DNA from: Nannocystis sp. RBIL2
GTDB lineage: Bacteria; Myxococcota_A; Polyangia; Nannocystales; Nannocystaceae
Assembly (NCBI RefSeq): GCF_026626745.1
Contig: NZ_JAPNJW010000001.1
Span: 5,564,001 to 5,628,000 of the forward strand
DNA length: 64,000 nt
Direction: 5' to 3'
Part shown: in pieces, positions 55,710-64,000 of the stretch
How positions within the stretch are numbered: position 1 is the stretch's first letter
How the letters are laid out: each line of letters opens with the position of its first letter
Program-made: the position numbers and the translations under genes
The notes under the pieces: generated by a model
What the model was told of the DNA's origin: nothing
Databases searched by the model: none
Seen by the model: only the letters and a program-made list of their open reading frames with translations

Positions 55710-56657
55710 TCAATAGCGCAGGGTCAGCGCCCCGGGCAACACGGTGAAGGTCGCCGGCAGCCGGCCGGGGGCCTCGCCGTCGATGTCGAGCAGCACCTCG
55801 GCGCCCGCGGGCGCCCGCGCCTCGACGCGCGTGCCCGAGAGGTGGCGCACCTTGGGCTTCTTGAGGTGCTCGCCGCGGTAGATCGCGTTCGGGTCCTTGA
55901 GAAGATCGAGGATACCCATGTCGTGCATCACGATCACCTCGAGCCGGCCGTCGCTCGGGTCGGCCATCGGCGCGACGTGCATGCCGCCGCCGAAGTAGCG
56001 GCCGTTGCACACCGCCGCGGTGTTGACGACCAGCCGCAGCTCGGGCCCGTCGTCGACCCGCATCACCACCTCGGTCGGGCGGTAGCGCAGCAGGCCGCGC
56101 ACGGTCGCCGCGAAGTACGTGAACTTGCCGCCGAACAACTTCGTGAGGCGGGCCCGGTTGACCTCGCGGTCGACCACGCCGGACACGCCGAAGCTGGCGA
56201 TGTTGATGAAGTAGCGGGCCGCGGGCGAGCCGTCGTCGGCGACGTAGTCGACGCGGCCGACGTCGAGTGGCCTGGGGGTGCCCTCGGCGATTCGGCGCAC
56301 CTGGGCGTCGACCTCGCCGGCGGCGCCGAAGGTCTTGCGGAAGTCGCCGCCGGTCCCGAGCATCAGGATCGACAGCGCCGCGCCCTCGCCGACGCGGACG
56401 TCGGGCCCGCCGGGCGCGGGCGGCTCGAAGAAGCCGTTGACCACCTCGTTGTTGGTCCCGTCGCCGCCGCAGGCGATCACCAGCTCGACGCCGTCGCGCA
56501 GGGCCTCGCGCGTGAGCCTGGCCGCGGCCATCGGCGCGTCGGTGAACGCGACCTCGACCGGGCCGAGCGCCGCCTGCAACCTCGCGTGCACCTCGGGCCA
56601 GGCGCGGGCGAGGCGGCCGCGGGAGGAGTTCGGGTTGACGATCGCTCGCGCGCGCAT
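55710..56657 (-). CDS. Diacylglycerol kinase-family lipid kinase
   Basis: 315 aa. N-terminal DAGK catalytic domain: RAIVNPNSSRGRLARAWPEV, ELVIACGGDGTNNEVVNGF (the GGDGT nucleotide loop), ILMLGTGGDFRKTFG. The C-terminal beta-sandwich includes VVNTAAVCNGRYFGGGMHVA, SDGRLEVIVMHDM and LDIDGEAPGRLPATFTVLPG. These enzymes phosphorylate diacylglycerol or related neutral lipids. Placed 30 bp before agpS and 61 bp after glpD, it probably recycles neutral glycerolipids or alkylglycerols in the same pathway. Confidence 0.92.
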   Translation of the reverse strand: MRARAIVNPNSSRGRLARAWPEVHARLQAALGPVEVAFTDAPMAAARLTREALRDGVELVIACGGDGTNNEVVNGFFEPPAPGGPDVRVGEGAALSILMLGTGGDFRKTFGAAGEVDAQVRRIAEGTPRPLDVGRVDYVADDGSPAARYFINIASFGVSGVVDREVNRARLTKLFGGKFTYFAATVRGLLRYRPTEVVMRVDDGPELRLVVNTAAVCNGRYFGGGMHVAPMADPSDGRLEVIVMHDMGILDLLKDPNAIYRGEHLKKPKVRHLSGTRVEARAPAGAEVLLDIDGEAPGRLPATFTVLPGALTLRY

Positions 56658-56718
56658 GAGGAACCTTCGCGGCCGAGTCTGGCCCGGACCTGAGCTTATG
56701 TCGCTTCGGCCCGGCCTG

Positions 56719-58353
56719 TCATGCCGGCGCGGCGTAGCGGTCGAGCACGCGGTCGACCTGGCGCACCTGCTCGGCGCGGTCCCACCCGCGCGGCCCGCCC
56801 ATCAGGCGCGCGGCGGACTCCAGCGCGCGCAGCCCCGGGTCGCCGAGCTGCCCGAGGCCCGTCCGCCGCAGCACCGCGTCGCCGAGCTCGATCGCCCACT
56901 CCGCCCGGGCCGCGTGCACGATCTCCGCCCCCACCTCCGGCAGCCCCGGCCGCAGCGGCGCGCCCAGCGTCGGGTCGGCCTGGATCAGCGCCAGCAGCTC
57001 GCCCGCGCGGGCGCCGTAGTTGCGCGCGAGGTGGTACATCAGCGGCTCCGGCAGGCTCGGGTGGCGCGCGTGCAGCCCGGCCACGAAGGCGCGGAAGTTG
57101 CCGATCGCGCCGCCGGGCAGCGGGGTGCGGTCGGTGATGCTCGCGGTGCGCGGGCGGCCGAGCAGGCGCAGGGCCAGGTCGACGACCTTCTCGGCGAGCG
57201 CGCGCGAGGTGGTCCACTTGCCGCCGATGGCCGAGATCAGCCCGGGCACGCCGTCGGTCGGGCCGTGGTCGCAGACCTCGGCGCGGCGGCTCTTCTGGTA
57301 CGAACCCGACTTCGGGCCGGCGTCGTCGACCAGCGGGCGCATGCCGCCGTAGCTGTGCAGGACGTCCTCGCGGCGCAGCTCGGCCGCCGGAAAGTACTGG
57401 TTGACTGTGGCGATGAGCCCGGTGATGTCGGCCTCGGTGACGCGGAAGGCGTCGGGGTGGCCGGAGTAGACCTCGTCGGTCGTGCCGATGAGCGCGTGGT
57501 CGCGCCACGGCAGGACGAAGAAGTGACCTGTCCCGGCGGCCATCATCAGCGCGACCTCGCGGGTCAGCTTGCGGGTGATGATGTGGATCCCCTTCGAGCG
57601 GACCAGGTGGGCGTGCGGCTGCTGCCCGAGGGTCGCGAGCATGAGGTCTGCCCACGGCCCGGTGGCGTTGACGACCACCGGGGCGCGCAGCTCGACGAAG
57701 CCGTCGCCCGGCTGGCGGCCCTCGACCTTCACGCCGACCACCCGCGCGCCTTCGCGCACGAAGCCGACCGCCTCGACGTAGTTCACGAGCTCGGCCCCGG
57801 CCGCCGCGGCGCTGAGCAGGCACTCGAGCTCGAGCCGCTCGGGCGAGAACATCTGACAGTCCCACAGCAGCGCCCCGCCCTTCAGGCCCTCCGGGGTCAG
57901 GCTGGGCTCGGTGGCGAGGACCTCCGCCGGCTTCAGCCCGCGGTGGGCGGGCAGCCGCTGGTCGGGGTCGGGCAGGCGATTGCGGTCCCAGGACAGCAGG
58001 TCGTAGAGGGTCAGGCCGACCCGCATCTCGGCCAGCGAATTGCCCGCGCCGGCGTAGACGGGCATCAGCATCGGCAACGGGTAGACCAGGTGGGGCGCGT
58101 GCAGCTCCCACAGCCGGCGCTCGCGCAGCGACTCGCGCACCAGGCCGAACTCGAAGTTTTTGAGGTAGCGCAGGCCGCCGTGGATGAGCTTGGAGGACGC
58201 GCCCGAGGTGGCGCTGCAGAAGTCGCGCTTCTCGACCAGCGCGACCCGCAGCCCGCGCAGCGCCGCGTCGCGGGCGACACAGGCGCCGGTGATCCCGCCG
58301 CCGAGGATCACGAGGTCGAAGGTCTGCTGGGCCAGGCGCGCGAGGCTCCGCAT
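56719..58353 (-). CDS. glpD: Glycerol-3-phosphate dehydrogenase (FAD, aerobic type)
   Basis: 544 aa from the ATG at 58353. N-terminal Rossmann FAD motif LVILGGGITGACVARDAALR, then FCSATSGASSKLIHGGLRYL (DAO family), SKGIHIITRK, GTTDEVYSGHP and ISAIGGKWTTSRALAEKVVD, with a C-terminal GlpD cap domain. It oxidises sn-glycerol-3-phosphate to dihydroxyacetone phosphate and passes electrons to quinone. DHAP is the start point for AgpS chemistry, which explains the linkage to agpS and the lipid kinase. Confidence 0.95.
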   Translation of the reverse strand: MRSLARLAQQTFDLVILGGGITGACVARDAALRGLRVALVEKRDFCSATSGASSKLIHGGLRYLKNFEFGLVRESLRERRLWELHAPHLVYPLPMLMPVYAGAGNSLAEMRVGLTLYDLLSWDRNRLPDPDQRLPAHRGLKPAEVLATEPSLTPEGLKGGALLWDCQMFSPERLELECLLSAAAAGAELVNYVEAVGFVREGARVVGVKVEGRQPGDGFVELRAPVVVNATGPWADLMLATLGQQPHAHLVRSKGIHIITRKLTREVALMMAAGTGHFFVLPWRDHALIGTTDEVYSGHPDAFRVTEADITGLIATVNQYFPAAELRREDVLHSYGGMRPLVDDAGPKSGSYQKSRRAEVCDHGPTDGVPGLISAIGGKWTTSRALAEKVVDLALRLLGRPRTASITDRTPLPGGAIGNFRAFVAGLHARHPSLPEPLMYHLARNYGARAGELLALIQADPTLGAPLRPGLPEVGAEIVHAARAEWAIELGDAVLRRTGLGQLGDPGLRALESAARLMGGPRGWDRAEQVRQVDRVLDRYAAPA

Positions 58354-58470
58354 GCGGGGCAAACCTACTGTCCTTCCGACCCGGCGGCCAGGCCCTCGTG
58401 CGCATTGTCCGCGAGACGCCGTTCACACGGTGCCGCTGGGCCCAGCGATCGCGTATTCTCTGCCCGCCGC

Positions 58471-59448
58471 ATGCAGGACCGACCGATCTCCGAGTTCATC
58501 CGCCGCCATTACCGCCACTTCAACGCGGCGGCCCTCGTCGACGCCGCGACGGCGTACCGGGCCCATCTGGACCGCGGCGGCAGCATGCTGGTGACCCTCG
58601 CCGGCGCGATGAGCACCGCCGAGCTCGGACTCAGCCTGGCCGAGATGATCCGCCAGGGCAAGGTCACGGCGATCAGCTGTACCGGCGCCAACCTGGAAGA
58701 GGACGTGTTCAACCTGGTCGCCCACGACCACTACGTGCGCGTCCCGCACTACCGCTCGCTGACCGCGCAGGACGAGCAGGCGCTGCTCGAGCGCCACCTC
58801 AACCGGGTGACCGACACCTGCATCCCCGAGATGGAGGCGATGCGGCGCATCGAGAGCGCGGTGCTGGCCGAGTGGGAGCGCGCCGACCAGGCCGGCGAGC
58901 GCTTCTTCCCGCACCAGTTCATGTACAAGATCCTGCGCTCGGGTGTCCTGAAGGACAGCTTCCAGATCGACCCGAAGGACAGCTGGCTGATGGCGGCGGC
59001 CGAGCGCGACCTGCCGATGTTCGTGCCCGGGTGGGAGGACTCGACGCTCGGCAACATGTACGCCGGCCACGTGATCGAGGGTCACGTGAAGAACGTGCAC
59101 ACGGTGCGCACCGGCATCGAGTACATGACGGAGCTGGCGAAGTGGTACGCGGGCACCGCCGACAAGAGCTCGATCGGGTTCTTCCAGATCGGCGGCGGCA
59201 TCGCCGGCGACTTCCCGATCTGCGTGGTGCCGATGCTGCACCAGGACCTGCGGCGCACCGACGTGCCGCTGTGGGGCTACTTCTGCCAGATCAGCGACAG
59301 CACCACCAGCTACGGCTCATACTCCGGCGCCGTGCCCAACGAGAAGATCACGTGGGGCAAGCTCGGCGTGAACACCCCCAACTTCATCATCGAGTCCGAC
59401 GCGACGATCGTCGCGCCGCTCGTCTTCGCCTACGTACTCGGCTGGTGA
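58471..59448 (+). CDS. Deoxyhypusine synthase-like protein
   Basis: 325 aa from the ATG at 58471. DHS-family framework: GGSMLVTLAGAMSTAELGLS, ISCTGANLEEDVFNLVAHDH, SIGFFQIGGGIAGDF and PNEKITWGKLGV, with the reactive Lys of the W-G-K motif at residue 297. True DHS modifies eIF5A with spermidine, but bacterial homologues often make homospermidine or another polyamine. The neighbouring agmatine deiminase (4 bp apart) supports a polyamine role. A TGTCC-TGAA-GGACA hairpin lies in the coding sequence (58944-58957). Confidence 0.9.
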   Translation: MQDRPISEFIRRHYRHFNAAALVDAATAYRAHLDRGGSMLVTLAGAMSTAELGLSLAEMIRQGKVTAISCTGANLEEDVFNLVAHDHYVRVPHYRSLTAQDEQALLERHLNRVTDTCIPEMEAMRRIESAVLAEWERADQAGERFFPHQFMYKILRSGVLKDSFQIDPKDSWLMAAAERDLPMFVPGWEDSTLGNMYAGHVIEGHVKNVHTVRTGIEYMTELAKWYAGTADKSSIGFFQIGGGIAGDFPICVVPMLHQDLRRTDVPLWGYFCQISDSTTSYGSYSGAVPNEKITWGKLGVNTPNFIIESDATIVAPLVFAYVLGW

Positions 59449-59452
59449 CGTC

Positions 59453-60484
59453 GTGAAGCACCCGCGCATCAACCATCCCCTGAACGAATTGAAGCAGTCG
59501 GCGGCCGAGCTCGGCTACCGCATGCCCGCGGAGTGGGAGCCGCTGTCGTCGATCTGGCTGGCGCGCCCGCACAACCCGACGACCTGGCCCGGCTGCCTGG
59601 CCGAGGCGCAGGCGCAGCACGCCGACTTCGCCGCCGCGGTGCGCCGCTTCGTCCCGGTGCGCATGCTCGGCGAGTCGATCTCGATCGCCACCGACGACGC
59701 GTGGATCCGCGACTATGGGCCTATCTTCGTCAAGCGCAAGTCCGACGGCGCGCTGGCCCTGCACGACTTCCATTTTAATAATTGGGGCGGCAAGTACGGC
59801 GACTGCCAAAACGACGACGTGGTGCCGCAGAAGGTCGCGCTGATGCTCAGCATGCCGCTGTGGGTCCACGACTTCGTGCTCGAGGGCGGCAGCATCGAGG
59901 TCAACGGCGTCGGCACTGTCATGACCTCGGAGTCGTGCCTGTTCCACCCCGGCCGCAACGCCGACCTCGACCGCGCCGACATCGAGCGCGAGCTGCACGC
60001 CGCCCTCGGCACGACCCACGCGATCTGGCTGCCCGCAGGCATCGCCGGCGACGACACCGACGGCCACATCGACGACCTGGCCCGCTTCGTCAAGACCGAC
60101 ACGATCGCCGCAGTGCGGGCGCCGCAAGGCCACCCGGACCACGACGTGCTCGAGCGCAACTGGGAGGCGCTGACGCAGGCGCGCGATCAGAACGGCCAGA
60201 AGCTGCAGCTCGTCGAGCTCCCCGTGCCCACGCCGATCTTCTGGGACTTCCCCGCAGAAGACGACTGGCCCGGCGGCATCCGCCAGGTGCCCGCGAGCTA
60301 CGCGAACTTCCTGTTCGCCAACCGCGCCGTGCTGGTGCCGACCTTCGACCAACCCACCGACGCGCAGGCGCTCAAAATTTTTGAACAGCTGTTCCCCGAC
60401 CGCGTGGTGGTCCCGGTGGCCGCGAAGTATCTCGTCGTGGGCCTCGGCTCGCTGCACTGCCTGAGCCAGCAGCAGCCGTTCTAA
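59453..60484 (+). CDS. aguA: Agmatine deiminase
   Basis: 343 aa from a GTG at 59453, 4 bp after the DHS-like stop. Family marks: WLARPHNPTTWPG near the N terminus, DDAWIRDYGPIFV, LEGGSIEVNGVGTVMTSESC, GDDTDGHIDDLARFV and the nucleophile Cys336 in GSLHCLSQQQPF. It hydrolyses agmatine to N-carbamoylputrescine and ammonia, the second step of the arginine decarboxylase route to putrescine. The HFNN residues use AT-rich codons (59771-59782). Confidence 0.95.
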   Translation: MKHPRINHPLNELKQSAAELGYRMPAEWEPLSSIWLARPHNPTTWPGCLAEAQAQHADFAAAVRRFVPVRMLGESISIATDDAWIRDYGPIFVKRKSDGALALHDFHFNNWGGKYGDCQNDDVVPQKVALMLSMPLWVHDFVLEGGSIEVNGVGTVMTSESCLFHPGRNADLDRADIERELHAALGTTHAIWLPAGIAGDDTDGHIDDLARFVKTDTIAAVRAPQGHPDHDVLERNWEALTQARDQNGQKLQLVELPVPTPIFWDFPAEDDWPGGIRQVPASYANFLFANRAVLVPTFDQPTDAQALKIFEQLFPDRVVVPVAAKYLVVGLGSLHCLSQQQPF

Positions 60485-60585
60485 AAATTCTCGTTCTCTT
60501 CGTTGATGAAGAAGGGGCGCGCGCGCAGGGCCGCGCGCCCCCAGACAACCCAGCAGGGCGGCGGTCGCCCCGAGAGGAGCTGACG

Positions 60586-62331
60586 ATGATCAGTGACTTG
60601 TTGCTCAACTTCCGCCACCTCGAGGGCCTCCAGCTCCGCAACCTCGCGCCGGTGAACATCATCGTCGGGCCGAACAATGTCGGTAAGACGACGCTGTTCA
60701 AAGGGATCCAGACGTTCGCCCAGGCAGCAGGCGAGCAGGTCAAGGTCGAACACGCTCAGGAGCTTATGATTGGCACACCAGCCTCTCCCGAAGCTCAGGT
60801 CAAACTTCGGGCCGCAAAATTCGCAGCAGGCATAACCTATTTCTGGTCTCATCATAAAAAAGGGGGCACGGAGGCGGTCTGGAGCGACGACCAAGATCGA
60901 GCCTTCAAGGCCGTCCAGGCGACTGCCAGTATCATGCCCGGGAGCTACCACACCGGTCAGCTGAAGATACCCGAAATCCAATGGGTCGAACGCGGACGGG
61001 GGAGCGATATTTCTTTGATGAAAGCGACCGAGCAACACCTGAGCGGCTCCCACAAAGCGTGGCTCAAGAGCTCGTACTTCTTGTGGCACCGACGCAAATC
61101 ATTCTATGTAGAGCAGTTAGGTGCCTATCACGAAAGGCTAGACTCCGAGGCTGAGCACCTCACTGGTCGTCTCGACCACATCCTGTCCAGCATGGCTGGC
61201 GGCAAGCTGCGCGGTCGAATCGATCAATTTATGAATTCGGTCATTCCCGGCATCGGCAAAATCGGCATCCATCGCGAAAAGAATACAAGCGCGACTGACA
61301 TTTCGGTCGCCTTTGACGATGGCGAGACTACCCGGGGTCTCAAGGATCTCGGGGGGGGCGTAGAACAAGTTTTGGCTCTCGCACTCGTGCTACTCGCGGA
61401 GCCCGACGAAGGCGCCGTCTTCCTCGAAGAACCCGAGTCGCACCTGCATGAGTCAGCTCAAAGGCGGCTGATCAAGCAGATCGAGCTACACCGCGGCAAG
61501 CGCCAAGTCTTTCTGGCCACCCATAGCCCGATCTTCGTCAACGAGTTCTCCGGCGCGAACGTCTATCGTCTCACAAGCAACCCGAAACCCAAGAGGACCA
61601 CCGCGCATCCCTGCCTATCGAAGCCAGAGCAGCGCCAAGTCCTCGACGAGCTCGGAGTCCTGCCCAGCAGCCTCACGCAGACCAACTGCGTCATCTGGGT
61701 CGAGGGCCCGACCGAGGTTCGGCTCGTCACGCACTGGCTCGGCCTCGTCGCTCCGGAGCTCCTCGTCAACCAGCACTACACGTTTGCCCAGACCGGCGGC
61801 TCGAACATCCTCAGCCTCGCAGCCGACATCGCCCCTGACCCGGAAGCGTGGATTCAGGACATCAACCGGATCTGCCGCCACAACTACTTCATCTGCGACC
61901 GCGACGCCGGCATCGGCCAAATCCCGGCGAAAGAGCCCGTGCGCGACATCGGCAAGCTCGTCGGCGACAACCACTGGATCACCCACGGTTACGAGATCGA
62001 GTGGTACCTCCCGAACGAGGCCATTGAGCATCTCTGGGACGTTGCCGCAGCCGAGCATGTTCGCGCACGACGCGGGACCGCCGACCTCCCCTTCTACGAT
62101 CATCTAAAGGCGTCCAAGAGCCGGGGAACGGGGACAGCAGGAGAGCGCAAGACCGCCTATGCCGAGCGCGTCGTGAAGAAGGCTCTCTCCACGGAGACTT
62201 GGTTCGCCGGTCCCGCGGGAGAAGACTTGCAGACTCAGCTAGAAAGACTCGTCGCGTTCATCCGCCACGCCAACCAGCTCGAAGCGCCGTCCTCCAAAAC
62301 GTGCGCCACCTGTGAGCGCCCGCTCCCCTGA
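60586..62331 (+). CDS. OLD-family ATPase-TOPRIM nuclease
   Basis: 581 aa; AGAGGAGCTGACG before the ATG. ABC-type ATPase: Walker A GPNNVGKTTL (28-37), Walker B GAVFLEEPESHLHESA, and VFLATHSPIFVNEF. It is followed by a TOPRIM domain (CVIWVEGPTEVRLVTHWL, YFICDRDAG), as in OLD nucleases that act in phage defence. The C terminus has CATC. Codon use is clearly less GC-biased than the flanking genes, above all in the first half, suggesting horizontal acquisition. The 205-aa gene 21 bp downstream may be a partner, although no UvrD-like helicase is present as in Gabija. Confidence 0.87.
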   Translation: MISDLLLNFRHLEGLQLRNLAPVNIIVGPNNVGKTTLFKGIQTFAQAAGEQVKVEHAQELMIGTPASPEAQVKLRAAKFAAGITYFWSHHKKGGTEAVWSDDQDRAFKAVQATASIMPGSYHTGQLKIPEIQWVERGRGSDISLMKATEQHLSGSHKAWLKSSYFLWHRRKSFYVEQLGAYHERLDSEAEHLTGRLDHILSSMAGGKLRGRIDQFMNSVIPGIGKIGIHREKNTSATDISVAFDDGETTRGLKDLGGGVEQVLALALVLLAEPDEGAVFLEEPESHLHESAQRRLIKQIELHRGKRQVFLATHSPIFVNEFSGANVYRLTSNPKPKRTTAHPCLSKPEQRQVLDELGVLPSSLTQTNCVIWVEGPTEVRLVTHWLGLVAPELLVNQHYTFAQTGGSNILSLAADIAPDPEAWIQDINRICRHNYFICDRDAGIGQIPAKEPVRDIGKLVGDNHWITHGYEIEWYLPNEAIEHLWDVAAAEHVRARRGTADLPFYDHLKASKSRGTGTAGERKTAYAERVVKKALSTETWFAGPAGEDLQTQLERLVAFIRHANQLEAPSSKTCATCERPLP

Positions 62332-62352
62332 ACTCCTCTCCGCAGGAGCGCC

Positions 62353-62970
62353 ATGGGCCTCAGCTACAGCTTCGAGTTCATCGCCCCCCGCAGTTCCTGC
62401 GATACGCTGCTGACCGCGCTCGCCGACCGCGTCGACGACGGCTACGCCCGCCGCCTGCGCGCCTGTCTGCCCTGGTCACCGAACACCCCGCAGCGAGCCA
62501 ACGCCGGCGTGCGCGGCTTGCCGCCGGTGTTCGACATCGTCAACCACTACGACCTCGTCGTGATGGTCCCGGTCGACGCCGAGGTCCGGCGTTACTTCGA
62601 CGGCTACAGCGAGCCGATCGCGCGCCACGTGCGAGACGGCAAGGCGGGCGTCGGCCTCGTGTACATGAAGCTCAGCGCCGGCGCGCGGTACATCGCCCTC
62701 GACCTGTCCGCCGCGAGCAGCGGCATGAGCCGGCTGTTCGCCGGGCCCGGCGGCTTCCGCAAGGTCATGACCTCGCTCGCCGCGGCCGGTCAGGCGCGCG
62801 CGGCCTTCCTCGACTACGAGGACGACGAACAGTGGGAGCTGCTGTACCCGCGACCGGCATCATCGCTGGCTTCTCCGCGAGTGCAGCGACCCCCGGGCGA
62901 TCCAGCCTCGCCGGGCGACGTCGACGCGAACTGCGAACTCGCGCTCGAGCTCGCAGGACTACGCGCGTAA
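62353..62970 (+). CDS. Unknown protein downstream of the OLD-like gene
   Basis: 205 aa; CGCAGGAGCGCC before the ATG at 62353. It reads MGLSYSFEFIAPRSSCDTLL, FDIVNHYDLVVMVPVDAEVR, RYFDGYSEP and LVYMKLSAGARYIALDLSAA, then a disordered Ser/Pro tail. No family recognised, no signal peptide. It returns to high-GC codon use, unlike the OLD-like gene, so co-acquisition is not certain. The close spacing makes co-expression likely. Confidence 0.7.
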   Translation: MGLSYSFEFIAPRSSCDTLLTALADRVDDGYARRLRACLPWSPNTPQRANAGVRGLPPVFDIVNHYDLVVMVPVDAEVRRYFDGYSEPIARHVRDGKAGVGLVYMKLSAGARYIALDLSAASSGMSRLFAGPGGFRKVMTSLAAAGQARAAFLDYEDDEQWELLYPRPASSLASPRVQRPPGDPASPGDVDANCELALELAGLRA

Positions 62971-63404
62971 CTCGGCGGCGCTCTGCCTCAAAAACATTCT
63001 GACGAGAGTCGCATCCTCTGCGCTCGCGCTCGCGGGCAGGGGCTCGCACCCGGCGGTTCTGCCTCAAGCATTCCGACGAGGGTCGCGTCCTCTGCTGACT
63101 CGACCTGTCCTCGGAAACATCCCCGTACCCGCATTGACTTTGTTCGTCTCGCATTCCTCGGCGACGCGCTCGCCGCGGCCGCGGCCGACCCTGGATTCCC
63201 CTTCGAGCTCGAGCACGCTCCCTGTTCGTCACATGGCCTTAGAGACATGCTCCACCTCGTTCGCCCTGCGCGCCGCACCGCGGCGACCGCCGTGAGCGCC
63301 GCGCCGGCGGCTGTCTCGCCGTCCATGCTTCGTGAGCTCGGCCGTGTTCGACTTGGTGGCTCTCGCGGTTGCCGCGGCGGCGCCGCCGGCCATGGTTCCC
63401 GGCC
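62971..63404. other. Intergenic stretch with an imperfect direct repeat
   Basis: About 430 bp without a supported gene. A 37-39-bp unit beginning CTGCCTCA and ending GTCGCxTCCTCTGC occurs at 62983-63021 and 63059-63095 (76 bp apart, about 85 percent alike). Words of the hairpin family occur at 63107 (CTGTCCTCGGAAACAT) and 63231 (ACATGGCCTTAGAGACATG). No promoter was placed. Confidence 0.4.
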
Positions 63405-64000
63405 ATGTATGACGCCTCGCGTGCCATCGATCTCAGCACGCTGCTCGAGCACTCCGACAAGCTCTTGCGGCGGCTCGTCACCGGCCGCGGGCACCTGCGG
63501 CGGTGCGGCGGCGACGGCGTCGCCGCCATGTGGCCTGTCCTCGAGGACACCCAGGGTCGGCGCCTGCGAGTCACCCCGTGGTTGCCGATGGATGATTTTT
63601 CGCCGCGCCTGGCCGGGCCCGGCGGCCGGCATCCACGCGGCTTGCGGGACTTCTTCGGCCACGACGTCTTGCTCACCGGCGTGCTCGAGCGCGACGCCGA
63701 CGGCGAGCTCGTGCTCGTCGCCAAGCGGGCCCAGGTCGTCCGCGAGCTGCACCTGCGGCGGCTCGACGCCGCCCAGCTCGCCGCAGTGTCCGGCGTCGGG
63801 GGCGAGGGCACCGTCGGTTACGGCGCGCTCGCGGGGGAGCTCATCATCGACGGCGGCGACCAGCTGCGGCTCGTCACCGCCGACCGCGGCGGCCCGTGCG
63901 AGGTCAGCTTCACCCTCGACGTCCTGCGCCGCGACGACCTCGTGCTCGGGCGACCGATCCACGTGCACGGGCTGATCCGCAAGGCCACCCCGTGGCTCGG
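63405..64000 (+). CDS. Unknown protein, N-terminal part (cut by window edge)
   Basis: The ATG at 63405 opens 198 codons running off the right edge: MYDASRAIDLSTLLEHSDKL, AAMWPVLEDTQGRRLRVTPW, FGHDVLLTGVLERDADGELV, EVSFTLDVLRRDDLVLG. Codon use is strongly GC-ending, as in real genes here, and the composition is balanced. No signal peptide, no recognised family; the beta-rich middle may be an OB-like fold. A TGTCC-TCGA-GGACA element is in the coding sequence (63536-63549). Confidence 0.65.
   Translation, partial: MYDASRAIDLSTLLEHSDKLLRRLVTGRGHLRRCGGDGVAAMWPVLEDTQGRRLRVTPWLPMDDFSPRLAGPGGRHPRGLRDFFGHDVLLTGVLERDADGELVLVAKRAQVVRELHLRRLDAAQLAAVSGVGGEGTVGYGALAGELIIDGGDQLRLVTADRGGPCEVSFTLDVLRRDDLVLGRPIHVHGLIRKATPWL

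Overview
The window reads as chromosomal DNA of a very GC-rich myxobacterium, most likely of the Nannocystaceae (Nannocystis/Plesiocystis-type). This is inferred from gene content. At least 15 genes encode lipoproteins with a lipobox followed by a Thr/Ser/Asp/Gly-rich linker. Several carry the CGDG...GE.CDDG cysteine repeat (DUF4215 type). There is a DUF1592/DUF1552 pair, a Hanks-type kinase with a C-terminal membrane anchor, and an AgpS-type ether-lipid enzyme. No rRNA, tRNA, CRISPR array, integrase or IS transposase was recognised. Both ends are cut: a TspO-like gene at the left, an unknown gene at the right.

Layout. 1-5.7 kb: partial TspO gene, SMI1-like gene, two lipoproteins, a methyltransferase, and a lipoprotein with an HExxH protease motif. 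5.8-10.4 kb: Asp-box propeller lipoprotein, then divergently the DUF1592 (CxxCH) and Tat-exported DUF1552 pair. 10.4-13.6 kb: gene-poor stretch with a small Fis-type HTH gene, then two tandem endostatin-like lipoproteins. 13.7-24.4 kb: lipoproteins, an HDAC-fold fusion protein, a HyuA-HyuB oxoprolinase, lgt, a TolB-like propeller, DUF4112. 24.5-31.1 kb: 837-aa cysteine-repeat/fibrinogen-like lipoprotein, a hydrophobic protein, an alpha/beta hydrolase, an FG-GAP lipoprotein. 31.2-34.5 kb: GNAT-ACP-FAAL operon. 34.9-37.5 kb: frameshifted fibro-slime lipoprotein and another cysteine-rich lipoprotein. 37.6-41.1 kb: kinase plus gamma-carbonic anhydrase, DUF3108 protein. 41.1-45.4 kb: pdxA-uvrA, the UvrA with a histone-H1-like tail. 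45.4-49.6 kb: Hcp-like protein with a signal peptide, a small exported protein, and a SH3/EF-hand/GH19 protein. 49.6-52.5 kb: NHL-like lipoprotein, a 33-aa gene with a strong ribosome binding site and its own terminator, and a WGR-like protein. 52.5-58.4 kb: glpD, lipid kinase, agpS, SdpA-like and HTTM genes in one operon. 58.5-60.5 kb: deoxyhypusine-synthase-like gene and agmatine deiminase. 60.6-63 kb: OLD-family ATPase-TOPRIM gene of lower GC with a partner.

Functional themes. Lgt and its many lipoprotein substrates lie together, and the lipoproteins are mostly adhesive or propeller types. GlpD, lipid kinase and AgpS fit glycerol-ether lipid synthesis. The FAAL/ACP/GNAT set looks like a small acyl-peptide or acyl-lipid pathway. 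Hcp and the GH19 protein suggest contact-dependent killing.

The most unusual structural signal is a dispersed family of short hairpins. Their arms are ATGTCC/GGACAT or CTGTCC/GGACAG and their loop is usually 4 nt, often TTCG-like. They lie between convergent genes, where they look like terminators, and also inside genes.
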